Source: an uncultured Pseudomonadota bacterium (GTDB lineage Bacteria > Myxococcota_A > UBA796 > GCA-2862545). Taken from it: 12,076 nt of DNA. Within the stretch, counting starts at the first letter, position 1; each line of letters opens with the position of its first letter. A program made the position numbers and the translations under genes. This document shows, in pieces, positions 5,585-11,931 of the stretch. The notes below the pieces were generated by a model. The model was given only the letters and a program-made list of their open reading frames with translations, made no database searches and had not been told where the DNA came from. The stretch covers positions 1-12,076 of the forward strand of contig CALATR010000404.1 in NCBI GenBank assembly GCA_937891875.1. Reading direction: 5' to 3'.

Positions 5585-7378
5585 TCAGAACGTCCGCGGC
5601 AGGCTCTCGAAGGTGGAGGTGGCCATGGCCGCGTCCAGGGCGTCGAACCAGTCGCAGTCCGGCGTGATCCCGTTCTTCTCCTTCTTGCTCTCATCCAGCG
5701 GCGGGTGCTCCACGTGGACCACTGTACCGTCGGTCATGTGCACCACCGCTGCTGAGCAGGTGCCGTGCAGGCGTACCACCACGGCGTCCGGATCCGCGGG
5801 GAGGGGGTCTGCGCGAGCCGGGTCCAGGAAGACGCCATCCACGCTGAACTCCACCAGCCCAGCCAGCGTCCCGTCGGGTTCCCACAGGCAGGCCTGGTGG
5901 GTGGCCTGGCCGGGCACCAGATCCTCACGGGTGGTGCTGGTGAACACCCGATCGCCGTGCCACTGCACGCGAGAGCCCAGGCAGGCCCGAGCGTGCGCTG
6001 TGCCCACCTCGGACCCGCTCGCCAGGCTGACGATCTGCAGGCTGTGCCGCGCTTCCTTGGACCACGGGCTCCACGACATCAGGGCCACCTTCGACCCGTC
6101 GGGGCTGAAGGCCGGCGGTGCGGCGAGGGGCCCGCGCAATTCGGTGCTCCCGTCCGGCAGGTGCAGCGCCAGTCCGTACACCGTGTCCTCGTCGCCGGCG
6201 CAGGTCGCGGTCAGCAGGGTCCCGTTCGCGCCGGTCTGTGGTCCCAGCTCCGTTTCCTCCAGCGAGCTCGTGTCTCCGACGCCGTCGCCCGCCAGGTTCA
6301 GACAGGCGGGCACGCTGTCGCGCCGTGCGGGGAACGCCCCGGTGTCCCCCGGAGCCACCACAAAGTCGTAGGTGCCGTCGCGGCTGCCGGTGCGGGTGAA
6401 CGCTCGGGGGAAGGTCTGCGACGTGGCGCTCTGCTGCCAGCGGTGCAGCCCGGCGAACCACGGGCAGACAAAGTCCTGCTCGATGGGCGAGTCATCGTGC
6501 TCCAGCCACGAAACCTCACCTGTGCGGTAGTCCACGAGGGCGGCGTGGCAGGTGATGCGCCAGGTGAACAGCTCGGCGAGGGGATCCTGGCGGAGCGCTG
6601 CCCTGCGGACGCCCGGGCCGGAGATCCCGACGGGGTCGAAGCGCACCGAGCCGGTGACCTGGCCGTCGGGCAGCACCCGGCACCGTTCGACGTCGCCACC
6701 CAGGGCGGCGTCCCAGACGTCCGACGCGATCACGCTGCCGTCATCGAGCCAGAGGACGTCCGTGGTCAGACACCGCAGCGCGGGCAGCACGCGCTTGTCG
6801 CCCGTCTTCAGGTCGATCACCCGCTTGCGGACCTCCCAGGTCCCACCCTTGCGCACGGCATTGCTGACCAGCGCACGGACGCCGTCAGGAGCCAGGGCCG
6901 GGGGCATGTCCAGGTGGGTGTACAGGGCGATCCGTGCGCCGTCGCGGCGGACCTCCAGCACGTGGTCCTGCACGTCGTGGACGGGGTTGCAGCCCGAGAA
7001 CGTGTACAGGCGCACATCCAGGCCGTCCGCCGCGGGCAGGCGCTCCCAGGTCAGGGTGCCGTCTGGGAACCCCTCGTCGTAGTGGGGAGGGCGGACCATC
7101 TTGGACGCGCCCTCTGCGGGAAGCTCGGCCTGGGCGGGATCGAAGACCTCCGGCTGGCAGTCTGCCCCGACGTCCGGGGAGGGGGCGGCAGACGGAGTGG
7201 TGGAGGTCATCAGCCGGGTGACGTCGAAGGGGGCGCGCTCTGTCTGCGCGGGGTCCGGCCGCGGATCGGACGCGGCGGGCTCCCCGGTCCGGCTCGGCGC
7301 TCCGGGCTGTCCTGCACACGCGAGGATCATCGCTGCGGTCACCACCAGCACACCCACGGCCCAGGTCCCTCGTCCCAC
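5585..7378 (-). CDS. Large lipoprotein with two copies of a shared module
   Basis: 597 aa from GTG at 7378; stop TGA at 5585-5587. An ATG 21 codons upstream (7441) is open, but the GTG is preferred because AAGGGGGG lies 7-14 nt before it and gives a normal lipoprotein signal sequence: charged start, hydrophobic core VGVLVVTAAMIL, then AC21 (ILAC lipobox). A Pro/Thr/Ala linker spans about 22-70. Module 1 (about 74-327) aligns with the 301-aa paralogue: QPEVFDPA, LEVRR, ALYTHLD, LAPDG, CRVLPDG, RQDP, VDYRTG, CPWF, TFPRAF. Module 2 (about 384-597) is more diverged, with FSPDGSKVALMS, CLWEPDG, CSAAV, VEHPPLD and FESLPRTF. The SPDG turns resemble TolB/PD40-type propeller blades (inference). Conserved Cys pairs suggest disulfides in the periplasm. 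It starts 93 bp after the SecY/SecD-like gene on the same strand. Function unknown. Confidence 0.8.
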   Translation of the reverse strand: MGRGTWAVGVLVVTAAMILACAGQPGAPSRTGEPAASDPRPDPAQTERAPFDVTRLMTSTTPSAAPSPDVGADCQPEVFDPAQAELPAEGASKMVRPPHYDEGFPDGTLTWERLPAADGLDVRLYTFSGCNPVHDVQDHVLEVRRDGARIALYTHLDMPPALAPDGVRALVSNAVRKGGTWEVRKRVIDLKTGDKRVLPALRCLTTDVLWLDDGSVIASDVWDAALGGDVERCRVLPDGQVTGSVRFDPVGISGPGVRRAALRQDPLAELFTWRITCHAALVDYRTGEVSWLEHDDSPIEQDFVCPWFAGLHRWQQSATSQTFPRAFTRTGSRDGTYDFVVAPGDTGAFPARRDSVPACLNLAGDGVGDTSSLEETELGPQTGANGTLLTATCAGDEDTVYGLALHLPDGSTELRGPLAAPPAFSPDGSKVALMSWSPWSKEARHSLQIVSLASGSEVGTAHARACLGSRVQWHGDRVFTSTTREDLVPGQATHQACLWEPDGTLAGLVEFSVDGVFLDPARADPLPADPDAVVVRLHGTCSAAVVHMTDGTVVHVEHPPLDESKKEKNGITPDCDWFDALDAAMATSTFESLPRTF

Positions 7379-7410
7379 GCGTGCCCCCCCTTCAAGTTCG
7401 TCAGAAGCTA
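7379..7410 (-). promoter_or_regulatory. RBS and possible -10 box for the 597-aa lipoprotein
   Basis: Minus strand: AAGGGGGG ends 6 nt before the GTG at 7378 and decides the start. Further upstream TAGCTT (7410-7405) fits TANNNT and would give a leader of about 20 nt. A GTGGCG 17 nt upstream is a poor -35 match, so the promoter part is weak while the RBS is good. Confidence 0.4.
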
Positions 7411-7471
7411 CCTCGACGCACTGCGCTCGCCACTCCGTCACGCCGGTGAGTGCGCCGGCCGCTCGCCCGTC

Positions 7472-9121
7472 TCAGCGCGTTGTGTGGGTCACCTCGAACA
7501 TGGTTCGCCGGCGGGGGGCGAGGCGCTCCAGCCGCAGTGCTGCGGCCAGGGCGTGCGCCTGGTCTTCGACATCCTTGCCCCGTCCGCTAAGTGTGATGTG
7601 CACCCGACCGCCCCAGATGGGCTCTGCGATCATGGGCGCGCTCACGACCTCGTCGTCGAGCACGATCGCGAGCTGCTGATCGACGATGCGGGTGGTCAGC
7701 TCGCCGAAGCGACGGGCACCGTCTTCGGTCAGCGCGACGCTCACACCTGGGCCGCCATACTCGCTGTAGACGACATTCGCGGCCTCGATGTCGGCGTCGG
7801 TGAGAGCGGCCGGCTGCAGGGCATACACCCGGCAGACCGCCCGCCAGCTGCCGTCCGGCTCCGGACAGCCCTCGATCCCCCAGGAGAGCCCCCGCGGCAG
7901 GGCGGGCCACGTCTCTGGCTTTCCTTGGACCCCCTGCGCGATCAACGTCTTGAGGTCTGAGACCAGAATGCTCGGGTCGACCGGGTGCAGCCCCAGGTGA
8001 CCCGGTCGGGTGGAGCGATCGAGGTGATCCAGAACGCGCTCGGTGTCCGTCTGGGCCACGTCCACCAGCAGCTGGCTCGGTCCGTCTCGGGTGATGCGGA
8101 CCTCTCCCGCCTCCACCAGCCGCTCCTGCAGAACCTGAAGGTCCGAGGCCGACAGTGGACTGTCGTAGGCGACGCGGATCTGGACGTGGCCACGCCCCGC
8201 GTACGCTCGCTTCCAGGCCGAGGCGTACGGACTCGCGATCGCCATCAGTCCCACGCTCGCCGCCGCCATGCACAGACCCACTACCAGGCCCAGCACTGCG
8301 GGTACGACGAGGACGCCGCCGCTCGAGCTACGGTTCACCAACCACAGCGCCACGCCGGTCCCGACCGCGTGCGCAGCGATGACCAGGGACCAGGTGGGCA
8401 TGGAGCCCAGCGCTTCGAGCAGGTGGATCTGGTTGGCCTGCAGCATGACGAAGGTGGAGAGCGCCAGGGGGAACACGAGGAGCGGGACGACCGTGCGCAG
8501 CTGCAGGGTGCCGTAGACCTGGATGGGAAAGACGGGTCGTCGAACGCCAATTCCCAGCAGGATGATGGCGGGCGGAAGGAGGGGGGAAGCGAAGGTGGAC
8601 AGGGCGTCGAACGCATCGGTGGTGGCGATGGCGAAGCTGGCCACGTGCCAGTCCACGACCGCGAGCATCAAGCCCGGCACCGCGACCAGGAAGGCGCCAT
8701 CCTGGCCGAGCTCGTCCAGGGACTGTGCCACGGTCCAGGCGATGGCGACCGCGCCCATCCGGGAGATGGTGCCTACAAGGATCGTTCCTCGGCCGGGGGC
8801 GAGCATGTCCAGGTCCTGCAGGCCGGGCGCCCCAGCGGCGTAGGTCCCTCCTACGAAGGCGAGGACCAACCCCATGGCGACGCGGTGCGCCAGGGGCGTC
8901 CGCCTCTCGGGCGGGAGCGCAGCGAGCCCCAGCCAGGCGACGAGCACCGGCAGCCACACACCCGTGGCCACGCTCATGTTCCAGACGGGCAGGTCGAGCC
9001 GCCATGCGTCGGGGAGCAGGCCCGGCAGAGGCACGAAGCCCAGCACCACGAGCACCGTGGCACCTACGACCAAGACACTCCATCGCCTGACCGTCCCCAT
9101 CAGCCTCCCCGGCCCGATCAC
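7472..9121 (-). CDS. SecY-like membrane domain fused to a SecD-type P1 domain
   Basis: 549 aa from GTG at 9121 (AAGG 6 nt upstream); ATG at 9100 (GGGGAGG 3 nt upstream) is an alternative. Stop TGA at 7472-7474. Residues 1-265 contain about seven to eight hydrophobic helices with SecY landmarks in SecY order: GFVPLPGL (SecY TM1 end, GxxIPxPGI), SVATGVWLPVLVAW (TM2, ALGIxPYI), SRMGAVAIAWTVAQSLDELG and QDGAFLV (TM4/5, WxGExIxExGIGNGxS), RRPVFPIQVYG and LQLRTVVPLLVFPLALS (RRIPVQY..LPLKVNxAGVIPxIFASS). Residues 268-297 form one more helix. Residues 312-535 match the SecD periplasmic P1 region: LQVLQERLVEAGEVRI..GPSQLLVDV..TERVLDHL (base) and GVSVALTEDGARRFGELT..QQLAIVLDDEVVSAPMI (head). The SecD transmembrane bundle that follows P1 is missing, as are SecY TM9-10. 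This is a degenerate paralogue, not the housekeeping translocon. A role in export or lipoprotein handling is an inference. Confidence 0.75.
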   Translation of the reverse strand: MIGPGRLMGTVRRWSVLVVGATVLVVLGFVPLPGLLPDAWRLDLPVWNMSVATGVWLPVLVAWLGLAALPPERRTPLAHRVAMGLVLAFVGGTYAAGAPGLQDLDMLAPGRGTILVGTISRMGAVAIAWTVAQSLDELGQDGAFLVAVPGLMLAVVDWHVASFAIATTDAFDALSTFASPLLPPAIILLGIGVRRPVFPIQVYGTLQLRTVVPLLVFPLALSTFVMLQANQIHLLEALGSMPTWSLVIAAHAVGTGVALWLVNRSSSGGVLVVPAVLGLVVGLCMAAASVGLMAIASPYASAWKRAYAGRGHVQIRVAYDSPLSASDLQVLQERLVEAGEVRITRDGPSQLLVDVAQTDTERVLDHLDRSTRPGHLGLHPVDPSILVSDLKTLIAQGVQGKPETWPALPRGLSWGIEGCPEPDGSWRAVCRVYALQPAALTDADIEAANVVYSEYGGPGVSVALTEDGARRFGELTTRIVDQQLAIVLDDEVVSAPMIAEPIWGGRVHITLSGRGKDVEDQAHALAAALRLERLAPRRRTMFEVTHTTR

Positions 9122-9140
9122 AGGCTACCTTGCGTGCCCC

Positions 9141-9242
9141 GCTGACGCGGGCTGGAGGCTTTCGCCGATCGGGCCGTGGGCGCCGATGTTGCGCAATGGC
9201 ACCCCCGCCCCGACTCGAACGGGGGACCGTCGGCCTAGAAGG
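9141..9242 (-). repeat. Imperfect direct repeat, copy A (tRNA 3' half plus flank)
   Basis: About 102 bp aligns in the same orientation with 11675-11775. The core at 9202-9242 matches 11735-11775 at 40 of 41 positions, and 9141-9172 matches 11675-11706 at 31 of 32. The roughly 30 bp between them is diverged with a 1-nt length difference. The homology stops inside the anticodon stem. It could be an attachment-site copy of an integrated element or the remains of a duplicated tRNA gene. Confidence 0.85.
9197..9242 (-). pseudogene. tRNA-Arg(UCU) 3'-half remnant with encoded CCA
   Basis: Read on the minus strand, this covers tRNA positions 31-76: anticodon loop CTTCTAG, 3' anticodon strand GCCGA, variable loop CGGTC, T-arm CCCCG-TTCGAGT-CGGGG, acceptor strand CGGGGGT, discriminator G and genomic CCA (9199-9197). 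The 5' half is absent; sequence upstream of 9242 does not resemble a tRNA. Its A43 predicts a lost partner T27. It lies about 75 bp before the SecY/SecD-like gene on the same strand. Confidence 0.8.
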
Positions 9243-9307
9243 AGACAGCCAAAGTCTAGGATGAACCTCGATCAGCTTGGTAGGCTTGTTTCCGAGATTG
9301 CTGGGCT

Positions 9308-9343
9308 TGGCCACCACGGGGGGCGAGGGGGGTCGTGGTGCCA
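9308..9343. other. Hairpin in the gene-free stretch 9243-9386
   Basis: TGGCCACCACG (9308-9318) pairs with CGTGGTGCCA (9334-9343) with a single bulged C, around a G-rich 15-nt loop. It lies 44 bp downstream of the membrane gene that ends at 9387 on the minus strand and could terminate or stabilise that transcript, although no T-run follows. The rest of 9243-9386 is comparatively AT-rich and holds no gene I can support. Confidence 0.4.
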
Positions 9344-9386
9344 GGTATGTGCCAAGGGGTCTTCTTGTTGCTTCGAGTAGCCAGCT

Positions 9387-10307
9387 CTACGCGCCGTCCT
9401 CCTTGGGTGGGTGTCGATGTAGGTCGATGAGCGCCCGCATGGTCTCTTCCGCGAACGCCTTGGCGAAGCGGTCGTGTGCCTCCCTGAAGAGACCTCGCCC
9501 GACGTAGATGACTCCGCCGGCCAAGCCTGCCGGGAGCCACTCCGATCCGTCATGACCCAAAGCGAAGGCGAAGCCGCCCACCAGCACACCGGCGCGGAGC
9601 AGGTACGCGGCTATCGCCGTCCAAGTCTTGGGAGTCCCGTACTCGACGGCGGTCCAGACCAGGGACACCATGATGCCGAGCCCACCCCAGAGCACGAGGC
9701 CCTTTTCCACCGTTTGGGCAGTATCGGGAGCGAGCGAGGCGAGGACCGCCGCGACACCCAGACCAAGCAGAAACAATCCACCTACCTCGCAGGCTCCGAA
9801 GAGGCCGCGAGACAGGGCCTGAAGCCCCTGGAACTTCTCCAGGTAGCCGGAGCGTCCCGCGGTGATGAGCAGGCGCCTCGCTTGCAACGCAGTTGCGTCC
9901 CTGGCAAGCGGGGGCTCGATTGTCGCAGACACCCCCAAAAGTGCTTGGGCAGCCTCTAGATACGCATCGGCCGATGCTAGGTCCAACGGACGAGCCTCGG
10001 TCGGCCGCTCTGCAGCGTCCCCCTCCGTCAGGCCGTTGCCCCCGATCCGAGAAGCGGCCCTGTCCAGCAGCCAATCGGTGGGTCGTCGGCCGTCGTAGGT
10101 CTTGCTCTCCACCCGTAGCCTCGCGATTTCTGCGACCACAAGGCCTACCGCGAAGCAGAGCGCCACACCCAGGAAAGCGCCGGCGACCGATAGCTCGAAC
10201 TCGTCGGGGCTCTTCAGATACATCGGTACCCACACAAGACCGACCGCTACGCTCCCCGGGATCAGGTACCCGAAGATGTCGTAGAAGTTGAGCTTTAGCC
10301 AGTCCAT
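9387..10307 (-). CDS. Multi-pass membrane protein with N-terminal YLIPG motif
   Basis: 306 aa, ATG at 10307; stop at 9387-9389. The N-terminus FYDIFGYLIPGSVAVGLVW (residues 8-26) enters the first membrane segment with an aromatic/Pro-Gly motif. I recall this DI-GYLIPG motif from various membrane proteins of accessory islands, but cannot name a family. Hydrophobic segments are at about 10-31, 40-62, 167-193, 203-222, 229-250 and possibly 256-270. A cytoplasmic-looking loop of about 100 residues (64-165) holds many Arg/Glu and a predicted helix ADAYLEAAQALL. The C-terminus is charged (FREAHDRFAKAFAEETMRAL). The ATG directly follows the TAG of the DHH gene (zero spacing), so translation is coupled and the two products probably work together. 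One possibility is a membrane effector controlled by a nucleotide-hydrolysing partner. This is speculative. Confidence 0.8.
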   Translation of the reverse strand: MDWLKLNFYDIFGYLIPGSVAVGLVWVPMYLKSPDEFELSVAGAFLGVALCFAVGLVVAEIARLRVESKTYDGRRPTDWLLDRAASRIGGNGLTEGDAAERPTEARPLDLASADAYLEAAQALLGVSATIEPPLARDATALQARRLLITAGRSGYLEKFQGLQALSRGLFGACEVGGLFLLGLGVAAVLASLAPDTAQTVEKGLVLWGGLGIMVSLVWTAVEYGTPKTWTAIAAYLLRAGVLVGGFAFALGHDGSEWLPAGLAGGVIYVGRGLFREAHDRFAKAFAEETMRALIDLHRHPPKEDGA

Positions 10308-11243
10308 CTACGTCGCCGCTGCCAGCGTCTTGGCCAGCTGCGACCCAGCCGCACGGACGTCGGTGTCGGGTGCGCGCATGAAGGCCGAGCCGACCCGGCG
10401 GTGACCTCCGCCCCCCAAAGCCTCAACCAGGACGCCGATGTCGGCGGACGAAGGTTCCAGCCAGGGGTTGCGCATGGCTGTGAGCTTCGACAGCCCATCG
10501 CCCATGTGGGTGATGACCACGCTGTGCGCGGCATCACGACACACGAGGTAGGGCAGATACCGATTCAGCGGCCCGTCTGACGCGTTCCACTCCAGATACG
10601 CCGTGGTGCCGATCATCCGAATCCGGCGTTCCACGACTCCCAACGCACGCTGCGCCGCTTCATCGACGTCCGCGGCCCTCGCCACCACGGCCGGATGCTT
10701 TGCAACCTCCCGCAGCGGATGCTCTCGAAGCAGTGCCAAGAGCTCCAAGACCAAGGCGTCCGAGGCTCCGTGCAAGGATCGATTGATCACCAGTGGTGGC
10801 GCATTGCCGAAGACGGCCTCCCGCGGCGACTCGTACCTCGCGCTGTCCGTCTTCACGGTCGCTTTCGCCAACTCCTCGCGCTGTCGATCCCGGCGAGGCA
10901 ACGGCAGCTGCCTCCACATCAGGGCCGCGCAGGATGGCGCTTCCTTGTCGTAGAGCACCCGGTCGCCTTGGGCCCTCCTGGACTCGTAGGACTCGCGTGC
11001 CTCCTCGGTGAGGAAGGCGGTTCGGTGGTGGTCTACCCAGAAGTCGGCGGCCGGGTGATAGAGGAAGTCCACGACTCCGAACGGCGACGGCGCGGGTGCG
11101 GAACCCAGCCACCTGTCCTTTACGCCATACCCGACCGGGTGGAAGCTCAGATGTCGGCCAGGTCGCTCCAGCAGGTCCGCCGCGAAGACGGCGCTGACAA
11201 GGCCATCGAAGCAGGGAGCGTGGAACAGGAGGTGGTATTCCAT
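10308..11243 (-). CDS. DHH/DHHA1-type phosphoesterase
   Basis: 311 aa from ATG at 11243; stop TAG at 10308-10310. A GTG 8 codons upstream (11267) is open, but ATG is favoured because TATACT sits 6 nt before it. DHH superfamily motifs in order: FHAPCFDGLVSA (residues 7-18, the HxxCxDG variant of motif I), VVDF with D59 (motif II), VDHH at 70-73 (motif III), a possible motif IV Asp in KTDSARY (D133), and the DHHA1 glycine motif GGGGHRR (277-283). All metal-binding residues expected for this variant appear present, so it is probably an active Mn-dependent phosphodiesterase. Known members cleave short oligonucleotides, cyclic dinucleotides or pAp; the substrate here cannot be read from sequence. 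Length fits single-domain-pair members such as NrnA. It is the first gene of a two-gene operon with the membrane protein. Confidence 0.85.
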   Translation of the reverse strand: MEYHLLFHAPCFDGLVSAVFAADLLERPGRHLSFHPVGYGVKDRWLGSAPAPSPFGVVDFLYHPAADFWVDHHRTAFLTEEARESYESRRAQGDRVLYDKEAPSCAALMWRQLPLPRRDRQREELAKATVKTDSARYESPREAVFGNAPPLVINRSLHGASDALVLELLALLREHPLREVAKHPAVVARAADVDEAAQRALGVVERRIRMIGTTAYLEWNASDGPLNRYLPYLVCRDAAHSVVITHMGDGLSKLTAMRNPWLEPSSADIGVLVEALGGGGHRRVGSAFMRAPDTDVRAAGSQLAKTLAAAT

Positions 11244-11255
11244 GGCGTGAGTATA
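11244..11255 (-). promoter_or_regulatory. -10-like TATACT at leaderless position for the DHH gene
   Basis: Minus strand: TATACT (11255-11250), CACGCC, then ATG at 11243. TATACT is close to the TATAAT consensus, and a start 6-7 nt downstream coincides with the ATG. No Shine-Dalgarno is present. The -35 region is poorly matched. This is the best -10 of the three leaderless-type sites. Confidence 0.6.
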
Positions 11256-11289
11256 TCCATCCGGCACCCGTGAGCGACACGTCCTCCTT

Positions 11290-11526
11290 CACGGGGCATG
11301 GGCCCTTCGAGCGAGGACTCGCCACACGCATCACCGAACTCGACCAGCTCGACCCACGGGTGCCTGTCGAGGAGCCACCCATCTCCGCCCACCGCGCCAG
11401 AATCTCCGTCACGACCTTCTTCGCCACCCGGAGTGTCGTCCAGCCGCAGATTCGGCTGGGCTCGTGCCCTGCGATGGCCACCATCACGGAGCGGCCGGAC
11501 AGCGAACCCGTAGCGAGCGAGAACAA
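11290..11526 (-). pseudogene. Possible frameshifted gene remnant upstream of the DHH operon
   Basis: Minus strand: one frame (11526-11377) reads like protein with strong G/C third positions (ICGWTTLRVAKKVV, TEILARWAEMG). At about 11376 the coding character moves to another frame (WLLDRHPWVELVEFGDACGE). Joined, they make about 70 coherent residues with an amphipathic helix. No start with an RBS and no recognisable family were found. The remaining part of the 11268-11674 gap shows nothing else. High GC can mimic this pattern, so confidence is low. Confidence 0.25.
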
Positions 11527-11664
11527 CGACCAAGGGGCGTTGCGGCGAGCCCAGATGCTCGGGGCATCGGTCGACGACGCGCGTGGACTCTAGACCGAAC
11601 CCCACGTCATGCGTCGCTCCCGAAAACATCGGACCAAACTGGCTCCCCCGCCCCGACCCTACGT

Positions 11665-11692
11665 CCTCCACCCGGCTGACGCGGGCTGGAGG
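11665..11692 (-). terminator. Hairpin in the tRNA-Arg tail
   Basis: CCTCCACCCG (11665-11674) pairs with CGGG-C-TGGAGG (11682-11692) with one bulged C and a 7-nt loop, 41 nt past the tRNA 3' end on its coding strand. It could end the tRNA transcript, but no T-run follows. The outer arm is missing in copy A, where only the inner CCCG/CGGG pairing remains. Confidence 0.35.
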
Positions 11693-11775
11693 CTCTCGCC
11701 GATCGGCCCGCGCGCGCCCTTTGCTGCGCACGCCCCCCCGCCCCGACTCGAACGGGGGACCGTCGGCTTAGAAGG
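11675..11775 (-). repeat. Imperfect direct repeat, copy B (inside and downstream of tRNA-Arg)
   Basis: Partner of 9141-9242. The core 11735-11775 runs from the tRNA acceptor 3' strand into the anticodon stem; the block 11675-11706 lies in the tRNA tail. The conserved tail, containing the palindrome CCGATCGG, means the shared unit extends about 60 bp beyond the tRNA 3' end, longer than many attachment cores. Confidence 0.85.
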
Positions 11776-11806
11776 CCGGTGCTCTATCCAACTGAGCTAC
11801 GGGGGC
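11733..11806 (-). tRNA. tRNA-Arg(UCU), chimeric-looking
   Basis: Minus strand, 74 nt: acceptor GCCCCCG, TA, D-arm GCTC-AGTTGGATA-GAGC, A26, anticodon stem CCGGC, loop CTTCTAA (anticodon TCT at 11772-11770), GCCGA, variable CGGTC, T-arm CCCCG-TTCGAGT-CGGGG, acceptor strand CGGGGGG, discriminator G. CCA is not encoded (CGT follows). Two pairs fail, C27:A43 in the anticodon stem and G1:G72 in the acceptor. Both mismatches involve the 3' half, which is the part shared with the remnant at 9197-9242. The remnant has U72 and an encoded CCA. The 3' half thus appears to come from another tRNA-Arg. Whether the tRNA is functional is uncertain. Confidence 0.85.
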
Positions 11807-11894
11807 TGATGCGTCGCGCGCAACCGACTCACCGGGTCGCGCGCGCCCGCCCTCCTACCCCCGCCCTCCGCGCTCGACCACCCCCGGTCAGCCA

Positions 11895-11908
11895 CTTGAC
11901 GCGTCAAG
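11895..11908. promoter_or_regulatory. Perfect 14-bp palindrome
   Basis: CTTGACGCGTCAAG is a perfect inverted repeat without spacer, 23 bp from the DnaA-box cluster. A dimeric regulator's operator is the usual meaning of such a site. It also contains TTGAC, which could act as a -35 box in either direction. Confidence 0.45.
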
Positions 11909-11931
11909 CGCTACCCCTCGAATCCCCATCA

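Larger units (their letters stand above)
9202..11775. mobile_element. Candidate small tRNA-Arg-associated insertion carrying two genes
   Basis: A segment of about 2.5 kb bounded by direct repeats that contain the 3' half of tRNA-Arg(UCU), with the tRNA at one end and only its 3' remnant at the other. This is the classic layout of an element integrated in a tRNA gene, with crossover in the anticodon loop. Cargo is the DHH phosphoesterase and YLIPG membrane-protein operon plus a broken ORF. By eye its GC is lower (about 62-68% in coding lines counted, near 50% at 9241-9300) than many flanking lines. There is no integrase or other recombinase, so it is either a decayed element, a passively mobilised one, or the outcome of recombination between two tRNA copies. 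Confidence 0.45.

Noticed and set aside
5765..7960. 2.2-kb plus-strand open frame
   Set aside because: It runs across two minus-strand genes and their intergenic gap, with low-complexity composition. It is a shadow of biased third positions.
7985..9145. Plus-strand open frame opposite the SecY/SecD-like gene
   Set aside because: Antisense to recognisable SecD motifs, and its composition is Gln/Gly/Arg/His-rich, not protein-like.
11270..11593. Plus-strand ORF of 107 aa in the tRNA-DHH gap
   Set aside because: GTG start without RBS, no family, and the minus strand shows better coding character in parts. Not supported.
11643..11657. CCCCCGCCCCGAC as a third attachment-core copy
   Set aside because: Only about 13 bp of C-rich similarity to the T-arm region, easily due to base composition, with no further tRNA features.
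9141..11806. CRISPR array, IS element or integrase gene in the accessory segment
   Set aside because: No short regularly spaced repeats, no terminal inverted repeats and no recombinase motifs were found on either strand.
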